Of a DNA stretch of 64,000 nucleotides, positions 22,746 through 33,831 are shown piece by piece; position 1 is the stretch's first letter, and each line of letters opens with the position of its first letter. Origin of the DNA: Anthoceros angustus (taxonomy: Eukaryota > Streptophyta > Anthocerotopsida > Anthocerotales > Anthocerotaceae); NCBI GenBank assembly GCA_010909165.1, contig MU008170.1, positions 1,240,001 through 1,304,000 of the forward strand. Reading direction: 5' to 3'. Under the pieces are notes generated by a model. That model did no database searches, was not told where the DNA came from, and worked only from the letters and a program-made list of their open reading frames with translations. A program made the position numbers and the translations under genes.

Positions 22746-24042
22746 GACAACACATGGGAGAACAAGAATCACCGCTTTTGCTTACCTCAACATGCTGCCG
22801 ACCTAGGAACGCTTTGAGAAGGTGAAGGTTGGTTTTCTTCTGGGCATACACGATCAAGTCGACCAAATGTTTTCTTGTTTCTCAAACATCCGAACACAAA
22901 GAGGCTAGAACCCTACCAACTATGCAGGACATTTTGAGAATATATACATCGAACCCGTAGAAGGTGGTGACGGAAGTTGCATATTTCGCTCATTTGTGTG
23001 GCCGATGCAATAGGAGAAGGAGGTCGAAGTACAAAGTCTGGAAGTTGAACAACCTTCGCTTCCAACACCAATTCAAAATTACCCAAGAAGACAAAGTGGA
23101 CGGGAAAGGTAACGGTCATTCTGAGTAAACAATACCGACTTCCATTGTGGGAAATCAAGATGGCCTGAGTTCTTGTCGTCGCTTGTGCCTAAAGATCATC
23201 GGCCCAACTCCCTAATGGCATTGCGCAAAGACAAGAAAGGGAGTGGAGGAGGCTTGAGTGATGGCGAGATCACTTGAAGAAAGGGATGCTAAAGTTACCA
23301 ACTTATGTGAATGCTGTTGAGGGGAGTGGTGGGATGATTGGAAGGATCAAGAGGAGATCGAACGATTGTGGACCATAACATCGGACTTGTTTTGAAAACC
23401 CGTGGAAGTGGTATGATAGGGGCGCCGGGGTATAAGCAAATGTGCCTCCTTGCTGGTTCCGAGGAAGCTCTCTTGGACGAAGCATTATTGCGGGATGTAC
23501 CACAACGAGACATGTACCGGAGCATATCGTAATGAACGACGTGAAGAGGAAGTGGAGAGGATGAATGGTGACATTTTGGAGATTAAAAAAGGTATGTTCA
23601 TTGTAACGCCTTGTGAGGGCGACACTCACAATAGCCTGGTGGCCAAGGTTGTTGGTGTCCACCTCACCCCCGACCCCTATTTCCTTTGTAAACTAGTGGC
23701 GGACCGAACACACGATGCTTTTGAAGGAAATATGTAGGGGAATACTTTCTCAGGTCTGATAGCGACATAGCAGCAACTTTGAAAGGCAAGGCGGGAAAAG
23801 GTTTCAGGCCTCCGAACATCTAGAAGCTTTTCGTCCGAAAAACCATTATTGTGTATCATGGGTTCAAGCTGACATCCAGGAAACATCTCTACGCAGCAGA
23901 CAAGAAAGCGATCAGAGAGAATTTAAATGCTCTTCATCCTCACATCGTACCCTCCACCCTAGATGCAGCTATCGATAGTGAGGATGATGGTGATGAAGTA
24001 GCCATGACCGAGGAAGAAGGTTTAGAGTCAAGCGAAGAGTGA
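22746..24042 (+). pseudogene. Tandem copy C: 3' part with the natural C-terminus of the DUF7869-type gene
   Basis: It begins abruptly at sequence equivalent to position 19515 of copy A and runs to a stop at 24042. Only this copy keeps the real end, an acidic tail ('EDDGDEVAMTEEEGLESSEE'). It has the most small deletions. The catalytic signature is damaged: about 22845 reads 'HTRSSRPNVF' in the wrong frame after short deletions. Some blocks remain ('KGMFIVTPCEGDTHN'). Confidence 0.65.
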
Positions 24043-24929
24043 GGATGTGATTCTGTTGGTTGGTGCAAGATAAGTGAGATCTATTGGATGGTGGTGTTTC
24101 CTATAATGGCCAATGGGAAGACGCGAGCGTAGTATCGGGTTGGGAGTGAATTTATGATCTCCCGTATCACAAAGAAAATGTTATTGGTACCGGCATGCGG
24201 GCCCCCCCTACATGAAACTGATCGATTTCTTCATTGAACATTCTCGCAGTGAAGTAGATATCCCCAATCCTTAGGGTTAATCACACTTTGTTTCCCCAAC
24301 CCTAGTTCGAGGCGTGTTGCTCAAAAACAGGACATGCGGGGATGAAAACTAAGTTGCTCCGCCCATGTGGACCAGGCAAACAGAGAATTCAATTCATTAT
24401 TGCATCGGTTTGGACAGATGGGCGGCACCTTCTAATTCGAATGTGCAAAGAGAGCAGGGGTCAGGGGGTGAATGCGCCGGCATGAGGAAGTGAACATGGC
24501 GTTAGAGCGCTGGCATGAAAATAGGCGCCGGCATGCCGGCGCCCTTACCCTCTCACCCGACTGCACTACCAGATCCGTGATTTTGAGGTGTTCATCCGAT
24601 GTATTCCCTTTTCCGAAAGTCCATGCATTATAGTTTTTGGGTTGGCAAGGATGTGAGGACGTACATAAATAAGCCGCAATTACTATAGCGCACGGATTCA
24701 TACGTTCTGCGTCTATGCACTTTGTTATGACATGGGTCTCCATTCTCTTGGAATCATGTATTGTGTGGGCGTGCAGACCATTCTTGTCCCAATCGTCATC
24801 CATGGATCTTATGATCCACATGTTCTACACCATAATTTTTTAGTATTTTTCACTATCTATGTAGCATAGAACCGATTTGATACCCATCACAAACCCCGTT
24901 CAGCGTATATTGGCCTATGAAGCCGCTTG
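24043..24929. other. Intergenic, with a perfect 20-bp GC palindrome
   Basis: No gene is seen. GGCGCCGGCATGCCGGCGCC at 24524-24543 is a perfect palindrome. 'ccggcatgcgggcccccc' at about 24190 and 'cgccggcatgagg' at about 24478 belong to the same word family as the array at 16.2-16.9 kb. Confidence 0.6.
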
Positions 24930-25150
24930 ATATATCTTCAGCCCCTTCAAATATTACCATGTTCTATGTATCATTGATGACTTTTCCAAATACACCTGGA
25001 CATATATCATGCACCAGAAAAATGAGACATTTAGATTGTTTCAAGACTGGCTTCTTATTGTTGAACGTCAAATTGGACAAATGCTTAATTTCTTCCGCAC
25101 AGATAACGTATCAGAATTTGTCAATAATGCATTTAACATCAACCTCTTGC
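24930..25150 (+). pseudogene. Ty1/copia integrase fragment
   Basis: 'YIMHQKNETFRLFQDWL' follows a 'DDFSKYTWT'-type block read in a neighbouring frame. A further block, 'RTDNVSEFVNNAFN', corresponds to copia integrase R-x-D-N-G-x-E-F, with the Gly changed to Val. It is a lone fragment, closely similar in pattern to the integrase in the complete copia element to its right but not part of it. Confidence 0.75.
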
Positions 25151-25566
25151 TACTCGAGGTTAGCCCCTTATACCTAACTGTTTTCCCTATGTCCTATCTC
25201 TAGGACCCAAGTTCCTACAAGATTTCCCTATTTCTGCCAAAGTGGCCCCTCCCAAAATTAGTATAAATACCCAGTGACAATTCTCTTCCAATTCACTCTA
25301 GTTCTCTGCAGTTTTGCTCCAGTTTGATCCCTTTTGATCCAAAAAAGTGGACTTCCCAAACTTTTGCATTCCACAGAAGCCCATCTGAGCATTCAGAGTG
25401 GGGCGATGGTGAGCCAAGGGCACGCTATGATTTGGCAGGCTAGGAGCCTAAAGATTGTCGCGAGCCTGATTCAAGCTACTTCCTGGATGCAGGAGAGCTC
25501 ATGCAGACTTTCCAGAACCACACCAATCTTGAGGAAATCTTTTCCAAGTGCATGAAATACCTACGT
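25151..25566. other. Flank of the copia insertion, with a TATA-like box
   Basis: No gene is recognised. 'agtataaataccc' at about 25260 with a pyrimidine-rich stretch downstream looks like an LTR or promoter remnant, but no partner LTR was found. The last five bases (TACGT, 25562-25566) are the left target-site duplication of the copia element. Confidence 0.5.
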
Positions 25567-25773
25567 TGTTAAGGGTTAATCTGTTATTCGCTTAACCTAG
25601 CTGTTATTCGCTAACATACCGTTTGATATTTAGGGTTACGTGGTATATAATGAACACATATGAGACCTTTTATTATTCTTTTGATTATTCATCGTTTTTG
25701 CACACACACAAGACTTTGTGTAGTCTCTAAGCCTTCTGGCCTTAGTAAAATGATCGTGCTCCGATAATTTACA
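25567..25773 (+). repeat. Left LTR of the copia element
   Basis: It is 207 bp, TGTTAAGGG...AATTTACA. 'gtggtatataatgaac' at about 25637 is a likely TATA box. It is identical by eye to 32212-32418. Confidence 0.96.
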
Positions 25774-25785
25774 TGGTATCAGAGC
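25774..25785 (+). promoter_or_regulatory. Primer-binding site of the copia element
   Basis: TGGTATCAGAGC directly follows the terminal CA of the left LTR. It is complementary to the 3' end of initiator tRNA-Met. Confidence 0.95.
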
Positions 25786-25820
25786 TCAAATGCTCTGTAC
25801 TTTGCTGACATCGCTAGAAA

Positions 25821-26465
25821 ATGCCGAGGCAGGGTGGCTCGCGTAGAGGACGGTGTCGTCAGGGACCTCCTAGACAAAATACATCAGGAGGTGCCTCATC
25901 TCGACAACAGGCAGGAGTACCAATAGATACACTGCTGGATCTCTACGAGCAAGATTACCCAACCCTCTGGCTAAAGCGCTTTGCAGCACAAGACAGTTCA
26001 CATCCTGGACCAATAAAAAATCAGGAGGTAGATAGGTTGTACAGAGAACGTTGTGGAAGGAGAGGACAGAACCCTGATCTTGTCTACAGACCCAGATCTG
26101 ACGCCTCGATTTCTTCACCAGCTCAATTACAGGCACAAGTTGATCAGCTTCTTGAAACACATAGACATCTTGGGCTTCTATTTGAAGAGCAATATCAGCG
26201 TTTTCTAAGAGCAATTCATCTACGAAATATAAGGATCATGAATCACCTTCGGAGCATAGCTGAGATGACAGCCAAGATTAGAGCACATCAAATCAAGTAT
26301 GCGCCACCCAGATCTCCCAATCGAGGAGGTTGTCGGCGCTCAATTCTCAATCCTGCTGGTGGAAACACTGCATCGCAAGCGTCGCGATCTCACCTAAAGC
26401 GCCGCGAGCATCGCTGTGTACACCATGTGCCCTCGCGATCAAGCAAGGATCCACGCCTGCTGTGA
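25821..26465 (+). CDS. Unrecognised 214-aa ORF between PBS and gag
   Basis: An ATG 36 bp after the primer-binding site opens an unbroken 214-codon frame. The N-terminus is strongly basic (MPRQGGSRRGRCRQGPPRQN). The middle has 'LYEQDYPTLWLKRF' and a long predicted helix at about residues 95-160 ('QLQAQVDQLLETHRHLGLLF', then 'MNHLRSIAEMTAKIRAHQ'). The C-terminus is again rich in Arg, Ser and Pro. I recognise no family. It is one of the few intact frames in an otherwise broken element, which argues that it is not random. It could be an additional structural or nucleic-acid-binding protein, or a divergent first gag. Roughly 0.5 kb without a clear frame follows before gag. Confidence 0.5.
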   Translation: MPRQGGSRRGRCRQGPPRQNTSGGASSRQQAGVPIDTLLDLYEQDYPTLWLKRFAAQDSSHPGPIKNQEVDRLYRERCGRRGQNPDLVYRPRSDASISSPAQLQAQVDQLLETHRHLGLLFEEQYQRFLRAIHLRNIRIMNHLRSIAEMTAKIRAHQIKYAPPRSPNRGGCRRSILNPAGGNTASQASRSHLKRREHRCVHHVPSRSSKDPRLL

Positions 26466-26964
26466 TCTGGTTATTTTCCTGCGAGCAATGAAGAGGCGCC
26501 TTCGCGTCTGCTCATTTTGAAACACCAACCAACCGCCGTTTTTTGGTAAAAGTAGGTCAAGCAAAGAACTGAAACGTTAACCTGTTTTTGTTTCGTTCTC
26601 TCATGACCCCTTGATCACTTTTTTATTTGCTAACGTGTTTGAGTATTGGAAGAGGAATCACTTAGTGAGCATAGACAAACTCACATAGCTACAAATGTGT
26701 ATTCTGTCCGTGCATCTCTGAGTGGGCACACCTCATACACGCATTACGTCAGACATTTATTTATGCACATAATTAAGAAAGTGTAGGATCATAGGGCATC
26801 AATTAATACTGACCTGTGTTACTAAAGCCATAGCTCTAGTTATCTTGTTAGTCTTATATGTCCGCAGATCCAAATTTTGTCTATAGACGCCTAAGTAGCC
26901 TATTCCAAGCACTTAGCCTTGACAGCTAGTGACTACCCCGATTCGTAACCGAATCACCGTAGTC

Positions 26965-27600
26965 ATGGCCACAACCCTCATACACGCCGATGAAAGAGAA
27001 AGATCGATTCAATGGCACACAATACTGTATGGCGATCCGAATGAAGTCAACTTTATTGGCCCGACGTGTGTGGAAAATAGTAGATGGAACTACTCCCAAA
27101 CCAAATCCAATTGCAAATCCAAAGACCTTCTCACGATCGATTGTTGATTGGGACGAAGAATGTGCAAGCATAGCCTCCGATAGGGGACTTCATGCTGATC
27201 TCATACCCGAGGTGGAGTTCCTCGATAAAGCCTCTGATATCTGGACACAGCTGGAGAAAACATACAAAGTTACCAACGTGATGACTCTTGTTGGTGTAAA
27301 ACATGAATTCTATGCCTTAAAGATGAAAGAGGGAGATAAGGTGGCAGCATTCACAAGTAAATTCCGTCACCTTAGAGCACAGATGGCTTCTCTATCAGGA
27401 ACGAAGATGGAAGAGGTCGATGTTGTAGCTGAACTTCGCAAGGCTCCCTCCATCTTATCGCCTTTTATCACAAGTCGAATGGCCCCTCATGAACGCAACG
27501 CCGAGGTAGGCATCTGGAAACATCACCTTGGAAGAGGTGATAGGTGCTTTATATCGTGAAGAACAGAAAGGTGCGTTTCTGTGAACTCCTAAGAGTAAAA
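26965..27600 (+). pseudogene. Copia gag (frameshifted)
   Basis: Coding probably starts at ATG 26965 ('MATTLIHADE'), shifts by one base near 26988, and continues with 'EKDRFNGTQYCMAIRMKSTL', then 'WKIVDGTTP', then 'LEKTYKVTN', then 'FRHLRAQMASLSG'. This is the UBN2/copia-type gag pattern. A second shift near 27512 leads into 'TLEEVIGALYREEQK', and a TGA follows at about 27583. The protein would form the virus-like particle. Confidence 0.85.
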
Positions 27601-27614
27601 CGGAGAAGGCATTA

Positions 27615-27971
27615 ATGGCAGGTCAGAGAACCTTCAAAGGAAAAGGCAAAGCCGGAGGTAAACCTCGCCAAACTTCAGATTCTGCTGGCTCATCAAAGCG
27701 TCCAGGAAACTGCAACTGGTGTGGTATAGCTGGACACTGGGCCAGGGAATGTAAGAAGAAAAAGGCAGGGGAACCTAAGCGCACTCCTAAAGGTTCTGCA
27801 ACTGTTGCTATTAAGGAGAAGACATCAGGTGACGCCAAACCAGTGGTGAAGATACTAACAGTATGCTTTGCCCGCCCCATATGTGATGATGATGGATGGT
27901 ACTTGGATTCTGGCGCTACTTCACACATCTGCAGAAGTAAAGAGCAATTTTACTTGGCATACACAAAATAG
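27615..27971 (+). pseudogene. Copia zinc knuckle and protease start
   Basis: The frame has 'CNWCGIAGHWARECKKKK', a C-x2-C-x4-H-x4-C nucleocapsid knuckle, preceded by a basic linker. It is followed by 'DGWYLDSGATSHIC', the aspartic protease active site D-S-G. The frame stops at a TAG at 27969-27971, inside the protease. Confidence 0.9.
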
Positions 27972-29212
27972 CTGAAAGAGTGCTATTGGGAGACGAACGA
28001 AACCAATCCAGTCTCCAGATCCTTGGCAGTGGCACGTGCAAGTTTACTCTACACGATGGATCAATTCTTACCTTGGATGAAGCCCTTTTTGTGCCGTCAA
28101 TGGCTAAGAATCTGGTCTCTCAAAGAACCGATGCAACTTCGAGTATATGATATGAAAGCCAGTGAGGATACTTGTCTCTTCTATAAGAGGTCAGAACCTT
28201 CCATGCCGGCATTCAAAGGTACATTAAATAATGATCTTTACAGACTGAATATTTGTACCCTTAGACACCAGGCCAGTCTTGTCTCTAAGAAGTCCCAAAG
28301 CCTTGCTGTCCTGTGGCATGCACGACTTGGTCATGTAAATAAGCGAAAGCTGATAGACATGTCATTACAGAAATGTCACCTCGAACCCTTGCCTCAGGTT
28401 TTCAAAGATTTACCTTCTTGTGAAGCTTGCATTGTTGCCAAGCAAAAAGCTCACCCTTTTCCAGTCTCAGCTTCTTCCAGAGCATCTGCCGTCCTCGAGT
28501 TAGTGCATGCAGACATTTCAGGCAAAATACATGTCCCGTCCTTTGGCGGTTCTATCTATTACCTATGCATCACTGATGATTATTCCCGGTACACTTGGAC
28601 TTTCCCGATGCACCTGAAGAGTGATACCTTTGAACTCTTCCATGATTGGTCACGATCATGAAATGTATGTGTCGTGTTAAATATCTTGATCGACAATGGA
28701 ATGTAATTTGTTAACACAACATTTGATAGCTTCCTACAAGAGAGGGGGATACAACGACAGCTTACAATTCCATATACCCCACAACAAAATGGCGTGGCCG
28801 AAAGGAAAAATCAGACCTTATTAGCCATGACCAGGAGCATGTTATTGTGGGCCAACTTATCTCAAGAATATTGGGCTGAGGCAATCGTTGCTGCAACCTA
28901 TATTCTGAACCGACTCTTCACCAGTTCCGTCCCTTTGCAGACTCCATATGAGGCTTATTGGAAGCGAAACCCAGCTTGAAGCACTTGCGTCTTTGGTTCC
29001 CGTGCTTTTGCTCTCATCCCAGAGGAGAAGAGAAAGAAGCTGGATCCAAGAGCCCAAGCACTCATCTTCATTGGGTACAGTGAACAGTCTAAGGCTTACA
29101 AATTGTATCACCCCGACGAACAACGAGTGGTGTTAGCTCGATCAGTTACCTTTCTGGAAATTGATAAACTTCTCATCTTAGGTCAAACCACCACGTAGGG
29201 AGTTTACCTACC
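27972..29212 (+). pseudogene. Copia protease end, GAG-pre-integrase and integrase (broken)
   Basis: The 28023-28661 frame carries 'LWHARLGHVNKRKLIDM' and 'CEACIVAKQK', the His/Cys zinc-binding module. It then has 'LVHADISGKI' and 'YLCITDDYSRYTW', with the first catalytic Asp and the DD block. After a break at about 28655-28720 the core resumes with 'TPQQNGVAERKNQTL', which contains the catalytic Glu. Next come 'YWAEAIVAATYILNRL' and 'ALIFIGYSEQSKAYKLY'. Stops lie at 28977-28979 and near 29195. Confidence 0.9.
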
Positions 29213-31216
29213 ATGATGATGACATCAGACTTCCTTCTGATGATTCAATTGACGAGGGAGATGAACCACCTGTCCAGCCTGTGGGTACACCTCCCCCTGT
29301 TCAGCCTATACCCCCACCTGTACAGCATCAGCCTGCAAACGCTGTTAATCCAGATCCACCTACTCCTATTCCACAAGAAGATGATCATCAACCTAACTAT
29401 CATGCTGTACCAGCAGAGGGAGATGAGGGCTATGCACTGGTTGAGGAGGACCCACCTGAAGAAAATGAACCTCTACTAGCTGTTCAATATGAAGAACCTG
29501 ATCCTCCCTTGCGACGGTCAACCAGAAACCGCCCTCCTCCAGAACAGTGGAAAGAGCTACGTTATGAATCAATTGACTATAGAACAGCATATGCAGACAT
29601 CTGCAATTCTGCTTCAAGCACTCTACACCTGGAGCCTAAGTCTTTGACAGAGGCTTACTCAGGATCTGAGTGCGATAAATGGAAGCATGCAGTTGATGAT
29701 GAGTACAATTCCCTAGTCAAGAATAAGACATGGAAGCTTGCGGACCTCCCGCCTGGCAGAAAACCTATCTCCTGCAAATGGGTATTTAAGCTTAAGCTGA
29801 ATGCTAAGGGAGAAATCGCCAGATATAAGGCTAGGCTGGTCGCACGAGGATTCACACAGGTTGAGGGACTAGACTACCAGGAAACCTTTTCACCTGTTGT
29901 GAAAGCTCAGTCAATAAGGATGATATTAGCACTGGCAGCAGAATTTGATTTAGACCGCATCAAATGGACGATGCATGCACCTTTTATATGGTGCTCTGGA
30001 CGAAGACTTATACATGGTCCAGCCTGAAGGCTATGTGGATCCTAAACATCCTAAGCAGGTTCTGAAGCTATTAAAGACCATCTATGGTCTGAAACAAAGT
30101 GGCAGAGTTTGGTATTTCACCATCCACGAACATCTGATCAACAACTCTTTTGTTCAAAGCTCTGCTGATGGTACTGTATACAAGTTGACCAAGGGAGCTG
30201 AATATGTTATTCTATCACTGTACGTTGACGATGTTATACTAGCTACCAATAGTCAGCCACTGCTGGCAGAGGTTAAAGAGATGCTAAGTGGCAGATTCGA
30301 TATGAAGGACATAGGTGAGTTAAAGTTCTGTTTGGGCATTCAGTTGCTAAGGGTAAGACCTGAGAAGCTAATTATTATCCACCAGTACCAATACGTACAA
30401 GAACTGCTGCACAAATTTAAGCTTGAACAGGCAAGACCATCTACCACACCCTATGCACTAGGAACTAAGCTGACTAGCCTACAGTGTCCACAAGGTGCAG
30501 ACGAGATTAAGGAGATGACACAGGTTCCCTACAGGCATGCAATAGGCAGTCTCATATTTATAGCTAACTGGACACGACCCGATATTCAATATTCTGTCAG
30601 CACCTTGTCACAATTTCTGGAAAACCCAGGCCGCGTGCATTGGACAGCAGCTAAACGTGTCTTTCGCTATTTAAAGGGGACGCAGTCTTATGGGCTCGCA
30701 TACAGGAGCAGTGGAGAGCAGAAACTTACCTTGAAGGGCTTCACAGACGCTGACTGGGCGTCGGATACAGAGTCACGTCGAAGCCTCTCCACGTATTGCT
30801 TTCTCCTCTCATCAGCTGTTATTAATTGGAGCTGTAAGAAACAAACTTCAGTAGCTTTGTCCTCAACTGAGGCCGAGTATAAAAGTTTAATAGAGGCATC
30901 CAAGGAGGCTGAGTGGGAACGCACCTTCTTGTCCGATTTAGGACAGAAGCAAGACATGCCGACTCCTCTCCTGTGTGACAATATGTCAGCTTTGGAACTT
31001 GTTGCCAATCCTAAGTTCCATGCAAGAACGAAACACATAGAAATACAGCACCACTATGTTAGAGACGTGGTCGAACGTGGAATCGTGAAAGTCAGCTATG
31101 TATCAACAGAACTTAACACGGCTGACATCCTTACTAAGGGCCTTCCCAAACATAAACATTATGAACATATGGAAGGCCTAGGCCTGATTGACTTCACAGC
31201 TTATGAACAGCTCTAA
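29213..31216 (+). pseudogene. Copia reverse transcriptase and RNase H (one frameshift)
   Basis: The first part (29281-30027) is an acidic, Pro-rich linker, then 'PLRRSTRNRPPPEQWKE', then reverse transcriptase from 'KWKHAVDDEYNSL' and 'CKWVFKLKLNAKG' to 'RYKARLVARGFTQVEGLDY'. A one-base shift near 29968 destroys the first catalytic Asp region. The 29975-31216 frame continues with 'AFLYGALDEDLYM'-type sequence, 'YGLKQSGRVW' and the polymerase box 'LYVDDVILAT'. RNase H follows with 'FTDADWASD', 'SSTEAEYKSL', 'LLCDNMSAL' and 'LNTADILTKGLP', all four catalytic acids present. It ends at TAA 31214-31216. Confidence 0.93.
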
Positions 31217-32202
31217 GGTGTACTTATCTGGTTTTAGAGGGGTTGGATATGGCATCCAAGTCTACTTTAGGGTTGTTGTGAACTTGTTGTGAACAACAGA
31301 TAGCATATGTTTTCATACCAACAGCCAGGTGATTTAATTTGCCAACAAGCTTCCACCTGCCCTCTCCCAGATGATTTAAGCTGCACAAGCAACGACAATC
31401 AGTCTTCTGTAGCCGTTACAAATTTTGAACAACAAAAAGGACACACAGGATCAGATGGATGAAGCGTGAGGGATATACCTAATCATCTGTATGCCTGTTT
31501 TTCAAACCTTGTCAAAGTCCACCTCCTTGAGCCTGTTTAGCATTTTGATAGTGTCCTCTAGCTGCCTGACAAGACCCTGCCTTTTTTCCTCAGTTTGTTC
31601 ACGAGTTGGAGGCTCGGAGATGTGGGTATCCCTGTCTCTGACTTTGCCTATCACCAAGGACACATCTGGCCCACATGATAGTTCCTCAAGCGCACATGCT
31701 TACCGACCTCATGTCCGCCGTCCCACTCCCATCCTTTGGTTGCTCCCTCCTTGCTCGAGGCACGACATCCGATGAAGAGGACGCCTGTGCTCGTTGTCGC
31801 TGTGGACTGTGGAACAAAAGGGATGGTTACCACCGCCCACTTCTCTTCCGCCTCCTTGCAGGAGGAACTCGAGGCTCACCGCTGCCTTGTCTTCATGGTC
31901 ACCAAGAATGAAAATCCATGACGCAAAGATGAAGAGCGCGAGTTGAGATTTGGCGGTGAGCATGAGGTGGAGCTCCATTCTTGTAGCCACGGACTTGATT
32001 GCAGGATTCAAGATGGATCGCCCCAACCACCGGTTTACGCCTGCTGCGCCAGCAGAGCTTGTTCCTTGTGATACCTAGCCGCCTGCTTCTCGTGGGAAGT
32101 CCCTTATCTCATGGTTCGCATGGGATCGCGTACGGGGTTTTGGGTTTTTGTAAACGGGTTTATGCCTGGAGTTTATGTTTCTCTCGTTAAGCTCATAAGC
32201 TC
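31217..32202. other. Unexplained ~1-kb segment between pol and the purine tract
   Basis: Copia elements usually have a short 3' untranslated stretch. Here almost 1 kb intervenes. On the minus strand it holds an ATG frame starting near 31980 with a hydrophobic start ('LALFIFASWIFILG'). At about 31545-31690 a helical, charged frame ends at a stop ('REQTEEKRQGLVRQLEDTIK', then 'MLNRLKEVDFDKV'). Frames change between them. This could be captured host DNA in antisense or a decayed extra gene. No family is recognised. Confidence 0.4.
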
Positions 32203-32211
32203 AAGAGGGAG
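32203..32211 (+). promoter_or_regulatory. Polypurine tract
   Basis: AAGAGGGAG abuts the right LTR. It primes plus-strand DNA synthesis. Confidence 0.85.
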
Positions 32212-32418
32212 TGTTAAGGGTTAATCTGTTATTCGCTTAACCTAGCTGTTATTCGCTAACATACCGTTTGATATTTAGGGTTACGTGGTATATAATGAAC
32301 ACATATGAGACCTTTTATTATTCTTTTGATTATTCATCGTTTTTGCACACACACAAGACTTTGTGTAGTCTCTAAGCCTTCTGGCCTTAGTAAAATGATC
32401 GTGCTCCGATAATTTACA
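32212..32418 (+). repeat. Right LTR of the copia element
   Basis: It is 207 bp, identical by eye to the left LTR, and is followed by the target duplication TACGT (32419-32423). Confidence 0.96.
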
Positions 32419-32423
32419 TACGT

Positions 32424-33831
32424 ATGCGGCAAAAACAAGGAATATCGATGAGCAAGTCAAAAATCAAGAATATACAAGATAGTACGTGTAGTATTGTTAA
32501 GGGAAATGCATAGTATGTACCGGTTTGAACGTTGCCACGTGAGTCATGTTCAGAACCTCCATCACCTCTACCTACTAGCTAGAATAAACAATGGTAGCCA
32601 AAAAACCAGAATCTCGTACGATTCTTGCGCACCATGTTCCACAAAAGGAGCAGCATCATGATGGTGCTGCAACCACCACCACCACCTTGGTCATAAAACT
32701 CGCGACACACCAACCCTTCTTCAATGCGGCCTTTCGCCGTAAGCATGCCGCCACGAGTAGTGCCATAAACTATAATATCATGAGTACACAGATTGAAAGG
32801 ATGACATACATCAGAGGTTATGGAGGATGCATCACTTGATGTCATATAGACTATAGTCTAGAGCTCATTGATGACATTTTGTTTTGGTGACATAAAAGTA
32901 AGAAACGTAGGTGTCCAACACAGAAGTCCATAAAGAGAAGGTATCTCTTTTTAGTACAAGCTATAGGCTAGAGCTCATTGATGACATTTCATTTTGGTGG
33001 CATAAAAGTAAGAAACTTAGGTGTCCAACACATAAGTCTAAAAAGAGAAGGTATCTCTTTTACTACATAAAGTCTTCGTTGCTCTTCATTTAAAAACAAA
33101 AAGAACGTTAACAAAATAGAGGCATCCAACAATGACATCTAAAATGGAAGTTACCTAGATTAGAGGTGTCAAAGAAAGAAATCTAAACATAAAATGGCCT
33201 AAATTAGAGGTGTACAAGAAAGAAATCTAAAAATAAAAATTGCTGAGATTAGACATGTCCAACAAAGAAATCTAAAGATAAAAATTCCCTAGATTAGAAT
33301 GAGAAAATGCTAGAAGGTATTTATAAGGAAACATTACGAGAATGGAAGTAGCTTCTAAATAAAAGAGCTCTTGAAGGAGTATAAATATTGCGAAACCACG
33401 TCATACATTCAAACATTCATATGTAAGATTTACCCCCAGCAGGAGGCATGTCTTCGAGTTACTTGTGAACTTGGAGCTTTGCCCTTTATATGAGATCTTT
33501 GTTCTTTTTTTCTCCTTGAACAAAAGATATATTATATTTTATTATGATATGTGATATAACTTACTTAACTCAACAGAACCACTTGCGTTTCAGCAAGCAT
33601 TTCATACATTGAGATCTACTTTTGAACTAGGTCTATTTTTGTGTTGCGCTTGGACCGCTTTTGTTTTTTATCGATACTTTTTTTTCTCCTTGAAGAAAAA
33701 ATTATTGACTTTTATTATGGTGTGTGACATAACTTTCTAAACTTAAGGAAGATCTCACGCATAACAATAAGTTACGGAGAAATCTAAAAGTAATTAAATT
33801 ATATATACCAAAGCATTTAACGCTAACCATA
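32424..33831. other. AT-rich intergenic DNA with local direct repeats
   Basis: A unit of about 110 bp ('gagctcattgatgacatt' to 'gagaaggtatctcttt') is duplicated, with starts at 32861 and 32971. From about 33120 to 33300 a worn unit of about 50 bp ('aagaaatctaaaaataaaaa' with 'gattagaggtgt') repeats three to four times. No gene is seen. Confidence 0.7.

Larger units (their letters stand above)
25567..32418 (+). mobile_element. Complete Ty1/copia LTR retrotransposon (6852 bp)
   Basis: The element has 207-bp LTRs that start TGTTAAGGG and end TTTACA, a primer-binding site directly after the left LTR, and a purine tract (AAGAGGGAG) directly before the right LTR. A 5-bp target duplication TACGT lies on both sides. 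Domain order is gag, CCHC knuckle, protease, integrase, reverse transcriptase, RNase H, which is the copia order. By eye the two LTRs are identical, so insertion was recent. Even so, gag-pol has at least eight breaks (see parts). It also has a 214-codon frame before gag and about 1 kb of unexplained DNA after RNase H. Confidence 0.96.

Noticed and set aside
24517-24550. Perfect GC palindrome considered as a terminator or small-RNA hairpin
   Set aside because: No transcript context; the same words occur in an array at 16.2-16.9 kb, so a repeat or transposon origin is more likely.
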